The notes below the pieces were generated by a model. It was not told where the DNA came from. It searched no databases and was given only the letters and a program-made list of their open reading frames with translations. Shown here in pieces: positions 35,904 to 48,862 of a DNA stretch of 64,000 nucleotides. The translations under genes and the position numbers were made by a program. Positions within the stretch are counted from its first letter, which is position 1, and the number at the start of each line of letters is the position of its first letter. Origin of the DNA: Todiramphus chloris collaris (taxonomy: Eukaryota > Chordata > Aves > Coraciiformes > Alcedinidae); contig JANVCC010000018.1 of assembly GCA_025345505.1 (NCBI GenBank), positions 3,953,749-4,017,748 of the forward strand. The letters run 5' to 3'.

Positions 35904-36030
35904 TGTGTGTGTGTTTTATTTGTTTGGTTGGTTGGTTTTTGTTTTTCTTTTTATGGTTTTTTTTTGTGTGTGTGTGTGTGTGTGTTGTTTGGTTTTGGGT
36001 TTGGTTTTTTGTTTTGTTTTGGTTTTTTTC
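35904..36030. repeat. T/G-rich simple sequence with (TG)n microsatellite
   Basis: TTGTTTGG and GGTT units flank an uninterrupted (TG)10 run at about 35965-35984, after T9-T10. The + strand has almost no A or C. Frames through it give fake low-complexity peptides. (TG)n can adopt Z-DNA. Confidence 0.93.
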
Positions 36031-38727
36031 TATAATGATGCAATTTCCTTAAGGAAAAGAAAGCAAGAAGGAGAGGGGAAAAAAAAGGGTACACAATACC
36101 TTCATGACAAAGAGAAGCATGCTTGTGCCTAGTCCATTGAAGGAATTGCACAAAACCACTTCACCTTTGTGAAAATATTCCCCTTGTGAAAGGCTGGGGC
36201 TTCTGCCTCGCAAAAGGTGGCCCCTAGGTTTGCCCTGCTCTGAGTCTGGTTGAACTCACAAGCCATCTTTTCTAGTAAGCTTATACTTTTCCTTGTTAAA
36301 TTGGTGTCACTTAATTGCTGAAGTATTTCCTCCCTTTGTCCATAGCGGGGCATGAGTTAAATGAAAATGCATGACTAAATCTCACATATATCTCAGCAAA
36401 TGTAGAGATATTGTGGAGCAGAGAGTGTTTTAGGGTGCATTTATTCCTCAAAGGGAGCTGTTGTTGGGGTGGATCATTGATCCTGACCCTCTGTAGGGGA
36501 GATGAAATTCATCCATCCCCAGGGCAACAACCCTTTTTTTGCTGTGTACTTATGTAGGTGTTACAGAGAACAAAACTGGGGACAACAAAACATAGGCGTA
36601 TCCACGCTGCACAAGAGAACACCTTGGTCCTGATCTGGAAAAGAATACAGCAAAGATGTCTGCTGATTCAGCTTTGGCTTTTGCAGCAACCAGCCACAGT
36701 GCCAAATGGGGTGGTGTTTTTGTCTTGTGGGCAAGTTTTAATCAGGCACCAGGCAGAGTTAACCAACTAATTACTCACAGGCCACTTGCCCAGTATGAAA
36801 AGGGAACAATTTTCAATTTTTGACAGATTGGATTTGAACAGGCAACAGAAGTGAAAGCTTCTATTGTCCATTATCCAGTCCGGCTCTGAGACTTCCAATT
36901 TTTCAGTTACCATGTAGCCTGTTCAGAAAAGGTTTGTCAAGCAACAGCCTCTCTAAACAAATTACATCAAAATTCCTTACACTATGCCACATATTCAATT
37001 CGCCTCTCCAAAAAGAGCCACATAATAAGTTTCTAACAAGGACACTGGTTATGAAAGCACTCCAGATTTTCTAGGTCAAAGAGGTGAAAGGCAAAGTCAA
37101 AATAAGTGAAATGAAATATTCTATAAATCATGAGTGTTTACTTACCAATACCGAAAAGCGAGATATGAAGAGACCTTCTGCTATACTAACCAAAATTCAA
37201 CTAACTATTCTGAATTACCATCTTCTTGATGAAAGCAAGATTTAGACCTGGCCTTTGGAAACACCCAAACTGTTCAAAACCAAACAGAGGTTAGTAGAAG
37301 CTGGATGCTTCTTTTCCCACTCCTTCCTCAAAAATGTATAAGATAGAAACAGCAAAGAAATACCTTGGCAATGCACATTGCTTCTTTTTGTAGGATTAAA
37401 GGCCAAAAGTAGATCCCTTGTTGCTTAGGTAACCCAGGGATCTAAACTAAAAAGTGTAAAATTTCTTAATGCACTTACCACAAGGAAATATTTTTAAATT
37501 GCCACCTGTATCTCCTACTTCCTAGAAACATTAAGATCTGAGATTTCTGAAAGGAACATTCTATCATTTCAGTATATTTTGAGACATGCTTTTTCACAGT
37601 GCTGCATCTTTGCATTAGCAGATAGGAAGAGAAAAACACATTTTTTGCTGCAATTTTCTTCTTTAGGAGACACCTTTTATTTTTCTACTTCTCAAATGTG
37701 TTTGAACCCATACTTATTGTGAAGACTAGAGCTGTTTATCAGTTTTTCAAGGATTATGCTTTGTCAAGAACACAGTTAAAACCATCTCCCCTTACCTAAT
37801 TTTGCAAGTTTTTATCTGTAATGATGGTTTTGCAGTGGTTGAGTGAAGCTCATTGAGAGCGAACGAGTACTTAATGAAATGGTGATTTAAAGAAAAAAAT
37901 GAAAATAGGGAGAGTCAGATTGCAGCTTTTAAATGGGAGCAAAGGAGCTGTAACCCACCTCCTAATATGAGGTATGGACCAGTCTAGTACAAGTGAAACA
38001 GTGAAGTGGAAAGGAAGTGGCTAAGAACAGCAGTGGATGGTCTCATTGAATAAAGACGCATAGCAGGCTCTGTTGGTGGGCTCCATGGACACCCAGATGT
38101 AATCCTGGCTCCACCCCACACTTCCTGGCAAAATAAAACAGTTGGGGTGGGCTGTGGTACCACTTGTCTTCCTTCTGGGTGAATCCAGAGGAGGAAGAGA
38201 TCAGGATAAATTATAGGTCCTTGCAAAAGCTCTGTGTGTTCATGATCACGCCATCTGGAAAGTGATAACTGCACTATTAATGATGGCGTTACTACAGAGG
38301 ATCTTGCAGGGTCTATTAAAACCAGCCATGCTGTGTGCCGGCTCATGATACATGTTTGCTCTAATTTCCTCTCTGACATTTCATTCCTAAAGCTGTCAAT
38401 AACCCGTTAACCTTCCTGGCATTGAAACTCTATAACAAAGTCCTACTTCAGCTCTGATTTTGAATCTGAATTGTGATAAGCAACACCAAAGGATAAGTTT
38501 ACAATACACAGTTGCCCTAATCTAAATCACGCTACAGGTGGTGGGTTTCTTTCCTTGCTTATGCAAGCTTCTTTGTACCATAAATGAGGATACAGCAATG
38601 TGATATCCTAAAATTAATTTTCTAATTTAATGGCAAAATAGCAAATATTCTTTACTGGTAACTGACATCTCGATCTTGCAGTTTTCAACGGCTGGAAGTG
38701 CCCTGTAATCAGAGGAATTGCTCACAT
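36031..38727. other. Unique non-coding DNA, possible tRNA-SINE head near 36.83 kb
   Basis: On the minus strand, GTTCAAATCC (36839-36830) matches a pol III B box (GGTTCRAATCC) and lies downstream of CTGGATAATGGACAATAG, loosely like a tRNA-derived SINE. Too diverged to name. A 131-codon minus-strand frame (37984-38379) has no recognised product. Confidence 0.4.
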
Positions 38728-38990
38728 TCATACAGTTTAAAGCCAGAGGGAAAATTAGATCATCTAGTCTGACCTCCTGCATGCCACAGACCACAGAATT
38801 TCAGCCAGTTGCCCCTATCTTTGGCCAGTAACCAGTTTAACAAAAGCGTATTTTCCAGAATTTCATCTGACCTTCATCTGGAGTCATCAAGAACTAGACA
38901 ATGTAGAACTTCACTTGGTAGTTTGCTCCACTCCTAATTTCTTTGTGCCTTATTTCTAACTTGAATTTGTCTGGTATTACTTTTCTACAT
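38728..38990 (-). mobile_element. Ancient CR1-like LINE relic (reverse orientation)
   Basis: AGCCAGAGGGAAAATTAGAT followed by CATCTAGTCTGACCTCCTGC matches the reversed 3' end of a CR1 group known from reptiles and old avian copies (GGCCAGAAGGGACCATTAGATCATCTAGTCTGACCTCC in outline). It continues with TTTGCTCCACTCCTAATTTC and ends near 38990. It is far more diverged than the other CR1 copies here and has lost its octamer tail. Confidence 0.75.
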
Positions 38991-41946
38991 AAATACAAGT
39001 TAAGAGACCAGCAATTACGACTGTCTCCACAATAATGGTAACATTAACATGAAAAGAGCATAACCAATTAGGATGTTAAGAAGTCTTTTGGCTACATGCA
39101 CAGAAGCATTTAAGCACCGGCTGGTCCAGATAAACCCATTACTGGTTTTACTGAGATATCTGAGTCAGGTACAAAGGACACATCTGTGGAAGCATTTCAG
39201 ATTGGATGAGGGGTGTGGTTTTGAAACACATCTCCCAGTCATCCCCACTTACTGCACATTGGTTTGCACAGTGGCATTATTTCAGAGCACACTAACTGGA
39301 CACTTTTTTTGGATTAAAACAAATCAAAAGATGCACTCCAACCACTAACAGTCATTCAGTCAACAGGGCCAGACTAGACCAAGTGCTAGATACAAAGTAA
39401 ACCCCACTGAAATGCTCATCATATGCATGTCGGGTCAGCACCAACCATTTGTCTTCTACACATCTGTTCCCATTTGTACTACTTGCAAAGCAGTCACAGC
39501 CTAATTCCCCCTGAATTTGAAGAACCTCATGCCAGCAGCAGCAAATAATAGAAATTCAAGATTTAGCAAATCATTTCAGGAGAACAGTAGTTGGAAGAAA
39601 TAATTTCATTAAACAATAGCTGGGTATTAATAAATAATCTGAAGAACAATGGCAGTGATCAGAGGGTAATACAGACAATAAAGTTCCTTTTTTTTAGTGG
39701 TATCCTTATGTTTATTAAATAACAAATATTGGAGAGTAATTTACCTGGCCTATCCTGAACAGACGAAGTCAGAAACAAAGGGCTTCTAGGAGAATTGCCA
39801 GGAAAACATAAAAAGAGACACTGACACAGAAAAAGGACAACAAATCCAACCTAATAAATAACAGAGTTCAAGATTCAGAAATGACTATTTCACAGAATTT
39901 CAGAGACACTTAGAACAGTTGGTGTAATTGTTTGATTTCAGTCAAAGACCTTCAGTAAACTGTCCAAGGGAAGAAGAATAGGAGTACTTCCTCAGATCTT
40001 GCATCCATTTACCCAGGCCAGAGATACAGGTCAATTAATCATTATATGATAAAGGAGACTTAAAATGAGACATGCAGTTCCACACAAGAACACTTAAGAC
40101 AGTTGCTTCTTGTGTCCTCCAGACCAGCAATGCCATTCTCAGAAATAAGTGTTTCTGCACAGAACAGAAACTACCAAGAAATGAGCAAAGAGCAGTAAGA
40201 AGATGTCTAGATCAACAGCTACTTCAAATTATTTTTTATTTTTGTTGAGGAAACTTCCTGAAGACTAAAAATGTCAGTTCATGGGTGACCACGGCACACC
40301 AAGATTTATTACAGAGATCTTCAGGGAAGCGACTGACACAGCAGAACAAACTACTTCAGTCTTAGCTCACCACAGTTTTCTCTGTCTTTCAAATGGTGTT
40401 TCCTGTAAGTATTAATTTGAAATTGGTTGAAAAGCAGAAGAGATATCAGATTGACCAGTGTGACCTCTTCCATGTCACAATTCCTCATTATCCCATCTTT
40501 CCAGAACACAATAATAGAATATAACTTTTATATAGGGAAAACTAGCCAACTTCCCAAAGGATTAATTCATCTTTTATTTCTTTTATTTTTTGTGATTTCT
40601 CCTTTCTGGGATGAAGAACTAAAGTGTTGCAATATTACAAAAACAATGACAATATTTGTTCCAACGAGGGCCATATACCAACATAAAACACACAAAAACT
40701 TTGCCCTGAGACTCTCAGCAAAGGTCTGACAATCCAGAAGTCTGAAATACAGTGCAGAAGAGGGCAGACAGAGTTCACGCTGATCTAACCAATGACTTCT
40801 GGGGATGTCCAAGACTGGAAGTAGGTGCTAATTTAAAATGAGATTTTAGGTTTTGGACTGTTTGGAAAGGCAACCAATATTTACAAGAACTTTTCAAAAG
40901 CTAAACATGGTCTTTCAATTCCAGATACAACTGAAAAAAAAAATAAAAAAAAAATCCCAACAAATGGGAGAGTCTGAAAAGAGTAAGAAGGTGATTTTGT
41001 AAACCTTGTAAGGTTCCGAGAAGTCTCTTTGGTCTTTGACTCTTTGGCTGGTGATGCTGGATACACGTAAACAGTAATCAGTTCCAGGCCTGCAGTAGCA
41101 ATGCTCTCTCATAATAGAATAAAATTATAGCTTACATAGGAACTCAGAATTGAGAAAAATCTCTGACTATTTGGCAAAGGAAAGTATCAGGAAAGCAGAG
41201 GGGTAGAGAGGGAAAGGTTGTAAGGCATAGGAAAAGAAAATCCTACTGTTCAGACAAATTAAACAATGTAGGAGAGAAGAGGGGCAGAAGAACAGCAAAA
41301 CCAGAAGGATTACAAAGTAAGATCAAGAATAAATGGACATGACACAAGTCAAAAAAATTTACAATGGGTATGTTCAAGGAACCTGGTCCATATAACATTG
41401 TCTGTGGAGAAATGTCCTTGCTTACTGCAGTTAGCTTTCACCAGCATATCAACACATTCTTTGATGTACTGGCACATGTCCTTTCAGCCTTGAAAATTAA
41501 ATTCAATATACTCCTGTCCCCTCTGGAAACCTCACCTTCTAACCCAGTCCCTGCTAATGTAACCAGTTGAGCCTGGAAAGATGCCATATGTGATCATCTC
41601 CTGTATTACAGCTTTCTTTGTCGATGCTGGAAACAAAACCTCAGGCATGATAATACCAAGAGTTAACACACACCAGCACGGCTATGCCAGCTCAAACCAG
41701 TTACATTTTTCTGACTCTGTGGTGGTTTTGAGTTTTCCTTCTCTCCTTCCCCCTCCTCTGATCAAGGACACACATGGCTACCCAAAGGCAGCAAAGCCTT
41801 TCTACCAAAATTACTCTCCTTTAGTAACAAGACCGCAAAAGACTGAAACACACAACACTGTCTGCCACCACCCTATTCTGGTTGATTGTCTTTTAATAGC
41901 TACAATAAAGTTGTGCAAAGGAATAATATTCCACATCCTCGATTTG
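38991..41946. other. Unique non-coding DNA
   Basis: Nothing recognised. The open frame 41581-42051 is a chance fusion of unique DNA with CR1 and is not a gene. An A-rich tract lies at 40933-40953. Confidence 0.55.
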
Positions 41947-42374
41947 CTGATGAAGGGTCTAGAGAACAAGTCTTATGGGAAGCGGCTGAGGGAACTGGGG
42001 TTGTTTAGTCTGGAGAAAAGGAGACTCAGGGGAGATCCTGTCACTCTCTAAAACTACCTGAAAGGAGGTTATAGTGAGGTGGGGGTTGATCTTTTATCCC
42101 AAGTAACAAGTGATAGTACAAGATGAAATGGCCTCAAGTTGCACCAGGGGAGCTTTGGTTATTAGGAAAAAATTATTCACCAAAAGGGTTGTCAAGCCCT
42201 GGAAGAGGCTGCTCAGGAAAGTGGCAGAGTCCCCATCCCCGGAGGTATTTAAAAGCTGTGTAGATGTGGTGCTTGGGGACATGGTTTAGTGGTGGACTTG
42301 GCAGTGGTTGGTTAATGGTTGGACTTGATTATCGTAAAGGTCTTTTCCAACCTAAACAATTCTATGATTCTATA
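41947..42374 (+). mobile_element. CR1 LINE, 5'-truncated copy
   Basis: It starts inside ORF2: the translation [19 protein letters not shown] (41987-42043) is the conserved C-terminal end of CR1 reverse transcriptase. The 3' UTR follows (GGAAGAGGCTGCTCAGGAAA, then CCCCATCCCCGGAGGTATTT) and the copy ends TTTTCCAACC...AATTCTATGATTCTATA with two octamers. About 430 bp. Confidence 0.96.
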
Positions 42375-43589
42375 ACTCTACCAGGCAGTATGTTAACAAT
42401 CCAAACGAAAGCATGCCTTAGCTGAATCTGCTACTTTATCAGTAAAACAGGAGTTCAGTCCCCTTTCATAGTACCTTTTTATTTTTGAAAGGCTGCCCAA
42501 ACCATTCCAAGTTGAGTTGAAGCAAAGTTATTGATGTCAAGAAGCCAAGATCTTTCACCATGCCTTGCTGAATGAGGAAGGAAGAAAACTTTGTACTTAG
42601 CTGTCCTTTGCTAGGCTAGTATTGAGCCAAAGAAGCAGGAAGAGGAGAAAGATGAATAAGTGAAAAGGGATAATGTTTATCTTTTAACAAAATCACAATG
42701 TTCTGCTCCTAGCTCTAGTAGCCAAGACTTGCAGTTGCATCTTTAAGACAGATAGTCTCTTCTCTGAGAGACGACAGGCTAATTATAGAGCTCCTGCCAG
42801 AGTGAACTCACACATGCAAACCATTATGTAAAATATAATTTTTTTTTTTTAAGAATGCTCAAGATCATTAGACATGGTTTTTTCAATGCTAGAAAATCAA
42901 GCCAAAAATGAAAATAAACAGTTTCAAGTATTTGCAACATAATTCCCTCATGCATTTATGGAAATATAGTAAAAAGCGCCTTAAAAATGTGGTTTGACAT
43001 TTCATGCTGCTCTGTTTTTCTATTTTTCCAGTTCTCAACATTTGCCCTCTTGTCCTGTATCATTTCAGTTCCACTACAGTTTGGAAGAGATGATTATGTT
43101 AGCCTTTGTCATTTCTACAGTGCTTTTTAGACTTGTTTCGGCTGATGGGTGACCAAAGGCATCACCAGGACTTACTATAAATGATAGAAATGCTTTATAA
43201 ATTCTATTTTGCATAAACCAAATGTAAACTTATTGTATGCAAACATGATGGAACCGTTTGGCAAGATAATTACATGTACGGCATTGCTTCCTAACAATGT
43301 GCTAAATTAAGGCTAAAGTGATGATCTGCTTCATTTAACATGGAAATACCATCCCTTTTTCCAAGCTCCCCTTCAACCAGAAGGAGTTTCTTTGATACAC
43401 TGACACCTTCAAGAGCAATCCTCGCTTAAAGACAAATATGGAAAAAAGTCACCAAGTTTGCCTATGATGATGATGTGGAATGGCTTCATTTCTCTTTTAT
43501 GCAGAGAAATGAACACCCACCTATCTAAACTAATTGGTATTTTAAAGGTTTTGTCCAGGTTATAAAACATGGGACTATTGACAAACCAA
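42375..43589. other. Unique non-coding DNA
   Basis: No gene or transposon was seen. The part 42950-43330 is complex and repeat-free; it is a candidate for conserved non-coding sequence by appearance only. Confidence 0.4.
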
Positions 43590-43785
43590 ACATCATGGTC
43601 TAATGGATGAAGCAAGCAACTGCATGCCACGAATTCCAGAGTTTTAATGCAGACTCTCTTGGTGCTCACCTTCTTGTTCCATAAAATTGAGATAATATTT
43701 ATCCTCCATGAGGGTGTTGTGAGAGTGAGTAAATGTTTGGACAGCTCTTCAAAAGGTCAGGTCTTAACCAGGCACTTGTATTTTA
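43590..43785 (+). mobile_element. Degraded MIR SINE with internal deletion
   Basis: The head resembles a tRNA (CATGGTCTAATGGATGAAGC). The 3' part is clearer: CCATAAAATTGAGATAATAT followed by GGGTGTTGTGAGAGTGAGTA and AATGTTTGGACAGCTCTTC (MIR: TAAAATGGGGATAATA...GGGTTGTTGTGAGGATTAAATGAGTTAATACATG). The central core is shortened. Confidence 0.7.
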
Positions 43786-45153
43786 CTGAAGTAAACTGTT
43801 TCCCCAGATTCCCATGATATGATCTCCAGAGCTTCTCAGATAAGTTCACAATAACCATCCACATGCATAAAGGTAGGCACTGATTTGTGGCTTCAGAATG
43901 ATTTCACCTGTAAACTCATTACATATATAAATTACCTCTCTACCACAGGAATAATTCAGAAAACCTAAGTGCTAAGAAACTTGATGTAGTACTGATCTGG
44001 AGCCAGAAGCATGACACCTCCCATTGTGCTGGTAATGCCAGTTAGGTTTAAAACTGTCATTTAACATCTTAATTGTGTAAAATCATAAAGTGGAAAAATA
44101 ATTTAATATGTTTTAAGAACCACTTTCTTCTAGATACTCCTGCAAGTGATGCTCTACAATGGTTTAAAATAAAAGCTTTTAAAATCCCATGCTTTATTAG
44201 ATGGGCAATTCCAGAGACTTGACACGCTGTAAAATCCCATCAGCGGTTAGTTTTCAACAAACAAGTCACACATATGAAAAAAGGATTCTAGACCGAGGCA
44301 GGAGGCAAAAAGAGGTTAAATAGGTTACAACCAGGTTTTTCCTCAGTTTTAACTCATAAGTGATGACATAAAACCCAGAAAAAAACATCTCCAACTTGAA
44401 AATGATTTAAATTTGCCAGCTCCAGCCATTTCTGGATGCAAGCCAGCCCTAATTTGGATTTAGGCTTCTCAAAGTTTGTACAGCTCTAACTTTAACCTGC
44501 TGCAGCCTGAAAAGTGGACTTGGGTAAGAGACACAAAAAAATATTCCACGCAATTCAACACAAGTGATGGTCTGTTCTCTCCAAGTACCCGAGCGTAGGA
44601 TCAAACTGTTTTAGTTGCTTCGTTCCAGGAGAGGGTGGTGCTGTGTCTTTATGAGCAGAGCTGTCCACCTTAGAAATGCCTTCTGTACCGATCTAACGCT
44701 GCCTAAGGATAATGCTCACAAGAGGGAATAGGACTTGTTTTCCAGGAGGGAATATTTTCAGAGTCGAGCTTGTAATTTGTATTTGCAAATCTCCAAATTC
44801 AACAGTTTCTCAGCCTCTATAAACTTGCAGATGGAAAGATCCTGTATTTGGAATAAATAATGTCTAAGCTTCACCTTCATTACAGGGCATTTTTGGTCAG
44901 AAGAGTGCTATATCCTGACTCCTGGAATACACAGAAGCTCTTTGTAGTAAAGCTATCACTCCAACCTGTTCCAAGTGTGCAGCTAAGGAGGTTAGTATTA
45001 ATAGTACATAGAAGGGCTGGGGCGGGGATGGGAGAATTAAAAAAATCCCAATGAGCATTGATTGGGAATACCATTAGCTCTCTCAGGATCCTGCCTGGAA
45101 TTCAAGGGTGTATTTTATTTTAATACATAGAAATGAACTTTTGTACTTGTTAC
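43786..45153. other. Unique non-coding DNA
   Basis: Nothing recognised. Confidence 0.5.
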
Positions 45154-45175
45154 AAAAAAAAAAAAAAAAAAAAAA
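45154..45175. repeat. Homopolymer A22
   Basis: Uninterrupted run of 22 A. No retrogene or SINE body was recognised in the 200 bp upstream. Confidence 0.96.
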
Positions 45176-45604
45176 TCATAATATTGAACCAGAAGTACAT
45201 TTATCTTTTTACTATTTTTCCAGCCCTTTTCCCCAAATCTTCTGGTTATTAAAAAAATGCTGTATAAATAAAAAGGTTCTGCTTTATAACTTGTCTTTTC
45301 TTTTCCCTGCTTAAACACTCAATGTGATCATTGTTTGCTAGATCACGTTCATTCTCATAGCAACAGGCTTTGATGTCACACAGCAAGTGCCATGACTTCA
45401 TTATACGTACACAGAACACAGAAGGTTTATGTGAAAACATTACCAGTCTACACAATAGATATCCAGTTCCTGAATCAAAAACTAACAAAGGTTTTGGAAC
45501 AGGTCTCTGACTATCAGGAACGTACAGCAAATATATAGTATATAGACCAAACTGGGGTAATTCCAGTTATAGCTGTACAGTGTTTGATCAAAGTATAGTT
45601 TGAC

Positions 45605-45695
45605 ATCATAGAATGGTTTGGGTTGTAAGGGACCCTAAAGACCATTGACTTCCAACCTCACTGCCATGGGCAGGGACACCTCCCACTAGACAATT
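45605..45695 (-). mobile_element. CR1 LINE 3' fragment (reverse orientation)
   Basis: ATCATAGAATGGTTTGGGTT then GTAAGGGACCCTAAAGACCA marks the reversed CR1 3' end; CCATGGGCAGGGACACCTCC followed by CACTAGACA continues it. About 90 bp survive, in the same subfamily group as the 5.6 and 60.4 kb copies. Confidence 0.95.
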
Positions 45696-48600
45696 ATCCC
45701 AAAGGCATTCAAGAAAATAAAAGATCTGACAGGAAAGCAAAATGGGGGGGGTTGGAAAATTGAAGAAAGAAAATATTTGTTTATATTCTACTTGTCAACA
45801 GCAAGATGACATCATCAACATCTGTAGTTCACACAACCCTGAGCTAAGCAGTAGTGATGTCTGCAGTATGTAGTAAGACAGAGCAACCTTATATAATGCT
45901 GAAGCCTACAAAATGAGAGACTACGATATTCTTATTATTATCGCTATTATTAATAAGCATAATCTAAACCAGAATTGGATACTGAATGCTGTTGAAGGGC
46001 AATCTAACGTGACAAGAGTTACGCAGTTCTTAAAGATAACCGCCTTTTTAATACATTATTAGCTAAGAATGACCTATTTATAAAATGCAATTGGCTACAT
46101 AAGGTTACTGTGTGGAAGGCACCTTTTTTTGTAGCTCAAAGAACATGTGGTACCACCATGAAGACTGCACATGAGGTTGCCCTGAGGGACAGAGCTTAAG
46201 ACTTCAGCTCTAGAGCAGTGAATGACACTAAGAATTGACTGTAATTTAAAACAGTCTCAGGGAATATTCCTGGACTTTCAAATGCCCCTTTACACTTCAG
46301 TTGTTCAACTAGCCCTAGGAATGCTTTTGGCATAGGGCAACTACCATTCTCCAAGGACAGGACACAGCTCAGAGGAATGCGGATGCCAGAAATCCTTCTC
46401 AGGAGGCGGTTTGGAGATGGTCACCCTGTATTTTGGAGGATAAGAAAATTGAATAATATGGACACGGGCCCTTCCATGCCTGTTAGCCTCAGTGTCAGAG
46501 ACCACAGACACAGTTAATCTCCCAGTACAGACATAGCTTTATGCAGTCAACTCCCTAGGCTCCTCTGAAAACCTCAGGCCAGATAGCTGGAAAAGTGTCC
46601 TAATTGAGCAGTTAATAATTGCAGTGCAAGCAAGCATTCTTTCTAACTTAAAAGCTATTATTTTAATATCCACACAAGAAATATGCTTTGTTGAGGAAGT
46701 CGAATATGAGGCAAAACAGGTATCTTTGTGTTGCCATGAAGGCTGTGTTTATATGCTGATAAGGTCTTGTTCCACTAACAAGGGGGGAAAAAAATAGCTT
46801 TTGCTTTCAGAAAAGCTAACAGCTTTATCTGACACAGCCTCCCAGAAAAGCAGTGTCCTTGTGCACTAAATGGGCAGCCTGCCAGCTTGAGCTAAATTGC
46901 CTACAAGGAAGAAGACATAATATTACAGTTAATATCAGAAAACACTGTAATTTGCTTTTTGCTTGCAATTTTATCTGACAAAAACAAGGTGGTTGGGGAA
47001 AAGAAACAACATGAGGTGTGCCTGGCTGCCAGCAACTCCTTAACCCTATCTAGCTGGAAATGCTTTGCTTGCTTCAGAGCAACCTATCGTAGGGCCGATA
47101 AAGACAGGATCGATAAAAACATTACGCTGAGCAATCTGTTCACCAGGATGAGAGAGAGAACAGCCCAGGATGGCAGAGTTTAGACTGGATGAACAGCAGG
47201 ACCAGGTAGAGAGAAGGTAAACAAGGATCTCCCATTTAATCTCTCATGTAAGAGAAGGCACGAAAATAAATAAATAAATAACTTTAATCCTATCAGTGAG
47301 ATAGTTTAATACAGATATTTACATGAACACTCAGATCAGATATCATTTTCTTATAAGAAAACCTCCTCCTAGTTAGTCTAACTTATAAAATTGTGATTGT
47401 GTTAGAGTTCTAGTCATTATTTATTCATCCTTCCATTTTCTCTGTTCAGTCTTGAGCACCGTTTGTGAACATTCTTTACACTACATGGGTATAATCACAT
47501 CTCATATTTGAGTGTCTCAAAGCATACGTGGCACTTCAGAGATCCAATGCAGAGTCCAAATAACCAAAGCCGAAAAGAAGGGAAAAGACAGAAAGGTCAA
47601 AGATGATGATAATAAGATCATTAATCACAGAAGCAAATGGCATTGCAAACTATCAGGGACTTTCTGGAACTATTCTGGATGGGTATGTAAATTCTCTCTT
47701 CAGCTTGTGGAAGAGCATATTGAACTTCTCCATATTTAGATGGTTTGTTTTGTTTTTTAAACATGCACATCCTATTACCTGGTACAATTGTGTATTTTGG
47801 GTATATGTGTAATGTACTCAATATTTTGGTTTAAACTGTAATTTGCAACAGGCAGAGCATTTCTGGACGATTATAACATGTCTCCAGTAGTGTTTTAAGG
47901 CATGAAGCCAAAAGGCTGACTGCCTTAAACTACCTGAGATGTGCAATAATCCCCTGGAAATGCTCTGGATTGTCTTATTACACAATGTGATATTTATATT
48001 CTGCATATAAATAAGAACAGTTATGGCTGTGTATTTAGTAAGCCTTATTCACATCAGTACAGCCCATTAGCAGCAAACCTAAATGTTCACTTCCATGAGA
48101 AATTTCCTCCAGTTTAGGAGCTGCCACCTCTACAACTCTAAATCACCTTCACCAAGATGCATAATGGTGGCTTCATGATCAAAACTTACAGGTACCCTTG
48201 TAACCTACATGTCCTGGTTTATTTAACTGCTTTGGACACAGTCAGTTGTATATCCTTAAAACCACAGCTTCCTTTAGCAGTCGTGACTTTAACCTTTCCC
48301 CACTCACCTTCCACTTCTTGTCATTCCTTTAGGATCTCCCTTTAAGAGACCTCCTTCAGTCCTTTTCTCTGGGGCCTGCAGTAATTTAGCCACCTTCTAT
48401 TTATCATTTATGTTATTTTAAAGTAATTTCTGTGCTGCCCTGAGCTGATGACATGTGCTTACGTCTGCCTTTGGACTGCTCTCTCATCTTTTCTCTCTCA
48501 TCCTGCCTCTCCATCATTGTCCTTGGTTGCTCCAAATAAATATTTCTCAATTTAATGCAATTCACACATCTCAAATGAGAGTTGCATTCATACACTCCAT

Positions 48601-48770
48601 AGCTCACTGAGGCTTCAAGTTACATTTGAGAGCCTTAGGCTGTATTTTTAATAAACATGCCCCCCAAAGAATCCCAGAAATCTCCAATAGTATCACAAAT
48701 ATTCAAACTCATCAATTACTTAAACTTTTTGGTGCTGTGTTTTTCTGTATTTAGGGATTTGTCTTGCAAG
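45696..48770. other. Unique non-coding DNA
   Basis: A G8 run is at 45745-45752 and an (AAAT)4-5 microsatellite at 47262-47280. Small frames at 46959-47183 (+) and 47512-47739 (+) have no recognised product. Confidence 0.5.
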
Positions 48771-48862
48771 TAAATACCTTTCTATTCATAACACCTAATC
48801 TGATTCCTATTAAACATAAATACCTTTCTATTCATAACACCTAATCTGATTGCTATTAAACA
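48771..48862. repeat. 46-bp tandem duplication, two copies
   Basis: The unit beginning TAAATACCTTTCTATTCATA occurs at 48771-48816 and again at 48817-48862. The copies differ at one base (GATTCCTAT versus GATTGCTAT). This looks like a single, fairly recent duplication of non-repetitive DNA. Confidence 0.97.

Noticed and set aside
37984-38379. 131-codon minus-strand frame
   Set aside because: No motif, no plausible splice or promoter context. Consistent with chance in a less AT-rich stretch.
41581-42051. 156-codon + strand open frame
   Set aside because: Its C-terminal third is CR1 ORF2 and the rest is unique DNA read in a chance frame.
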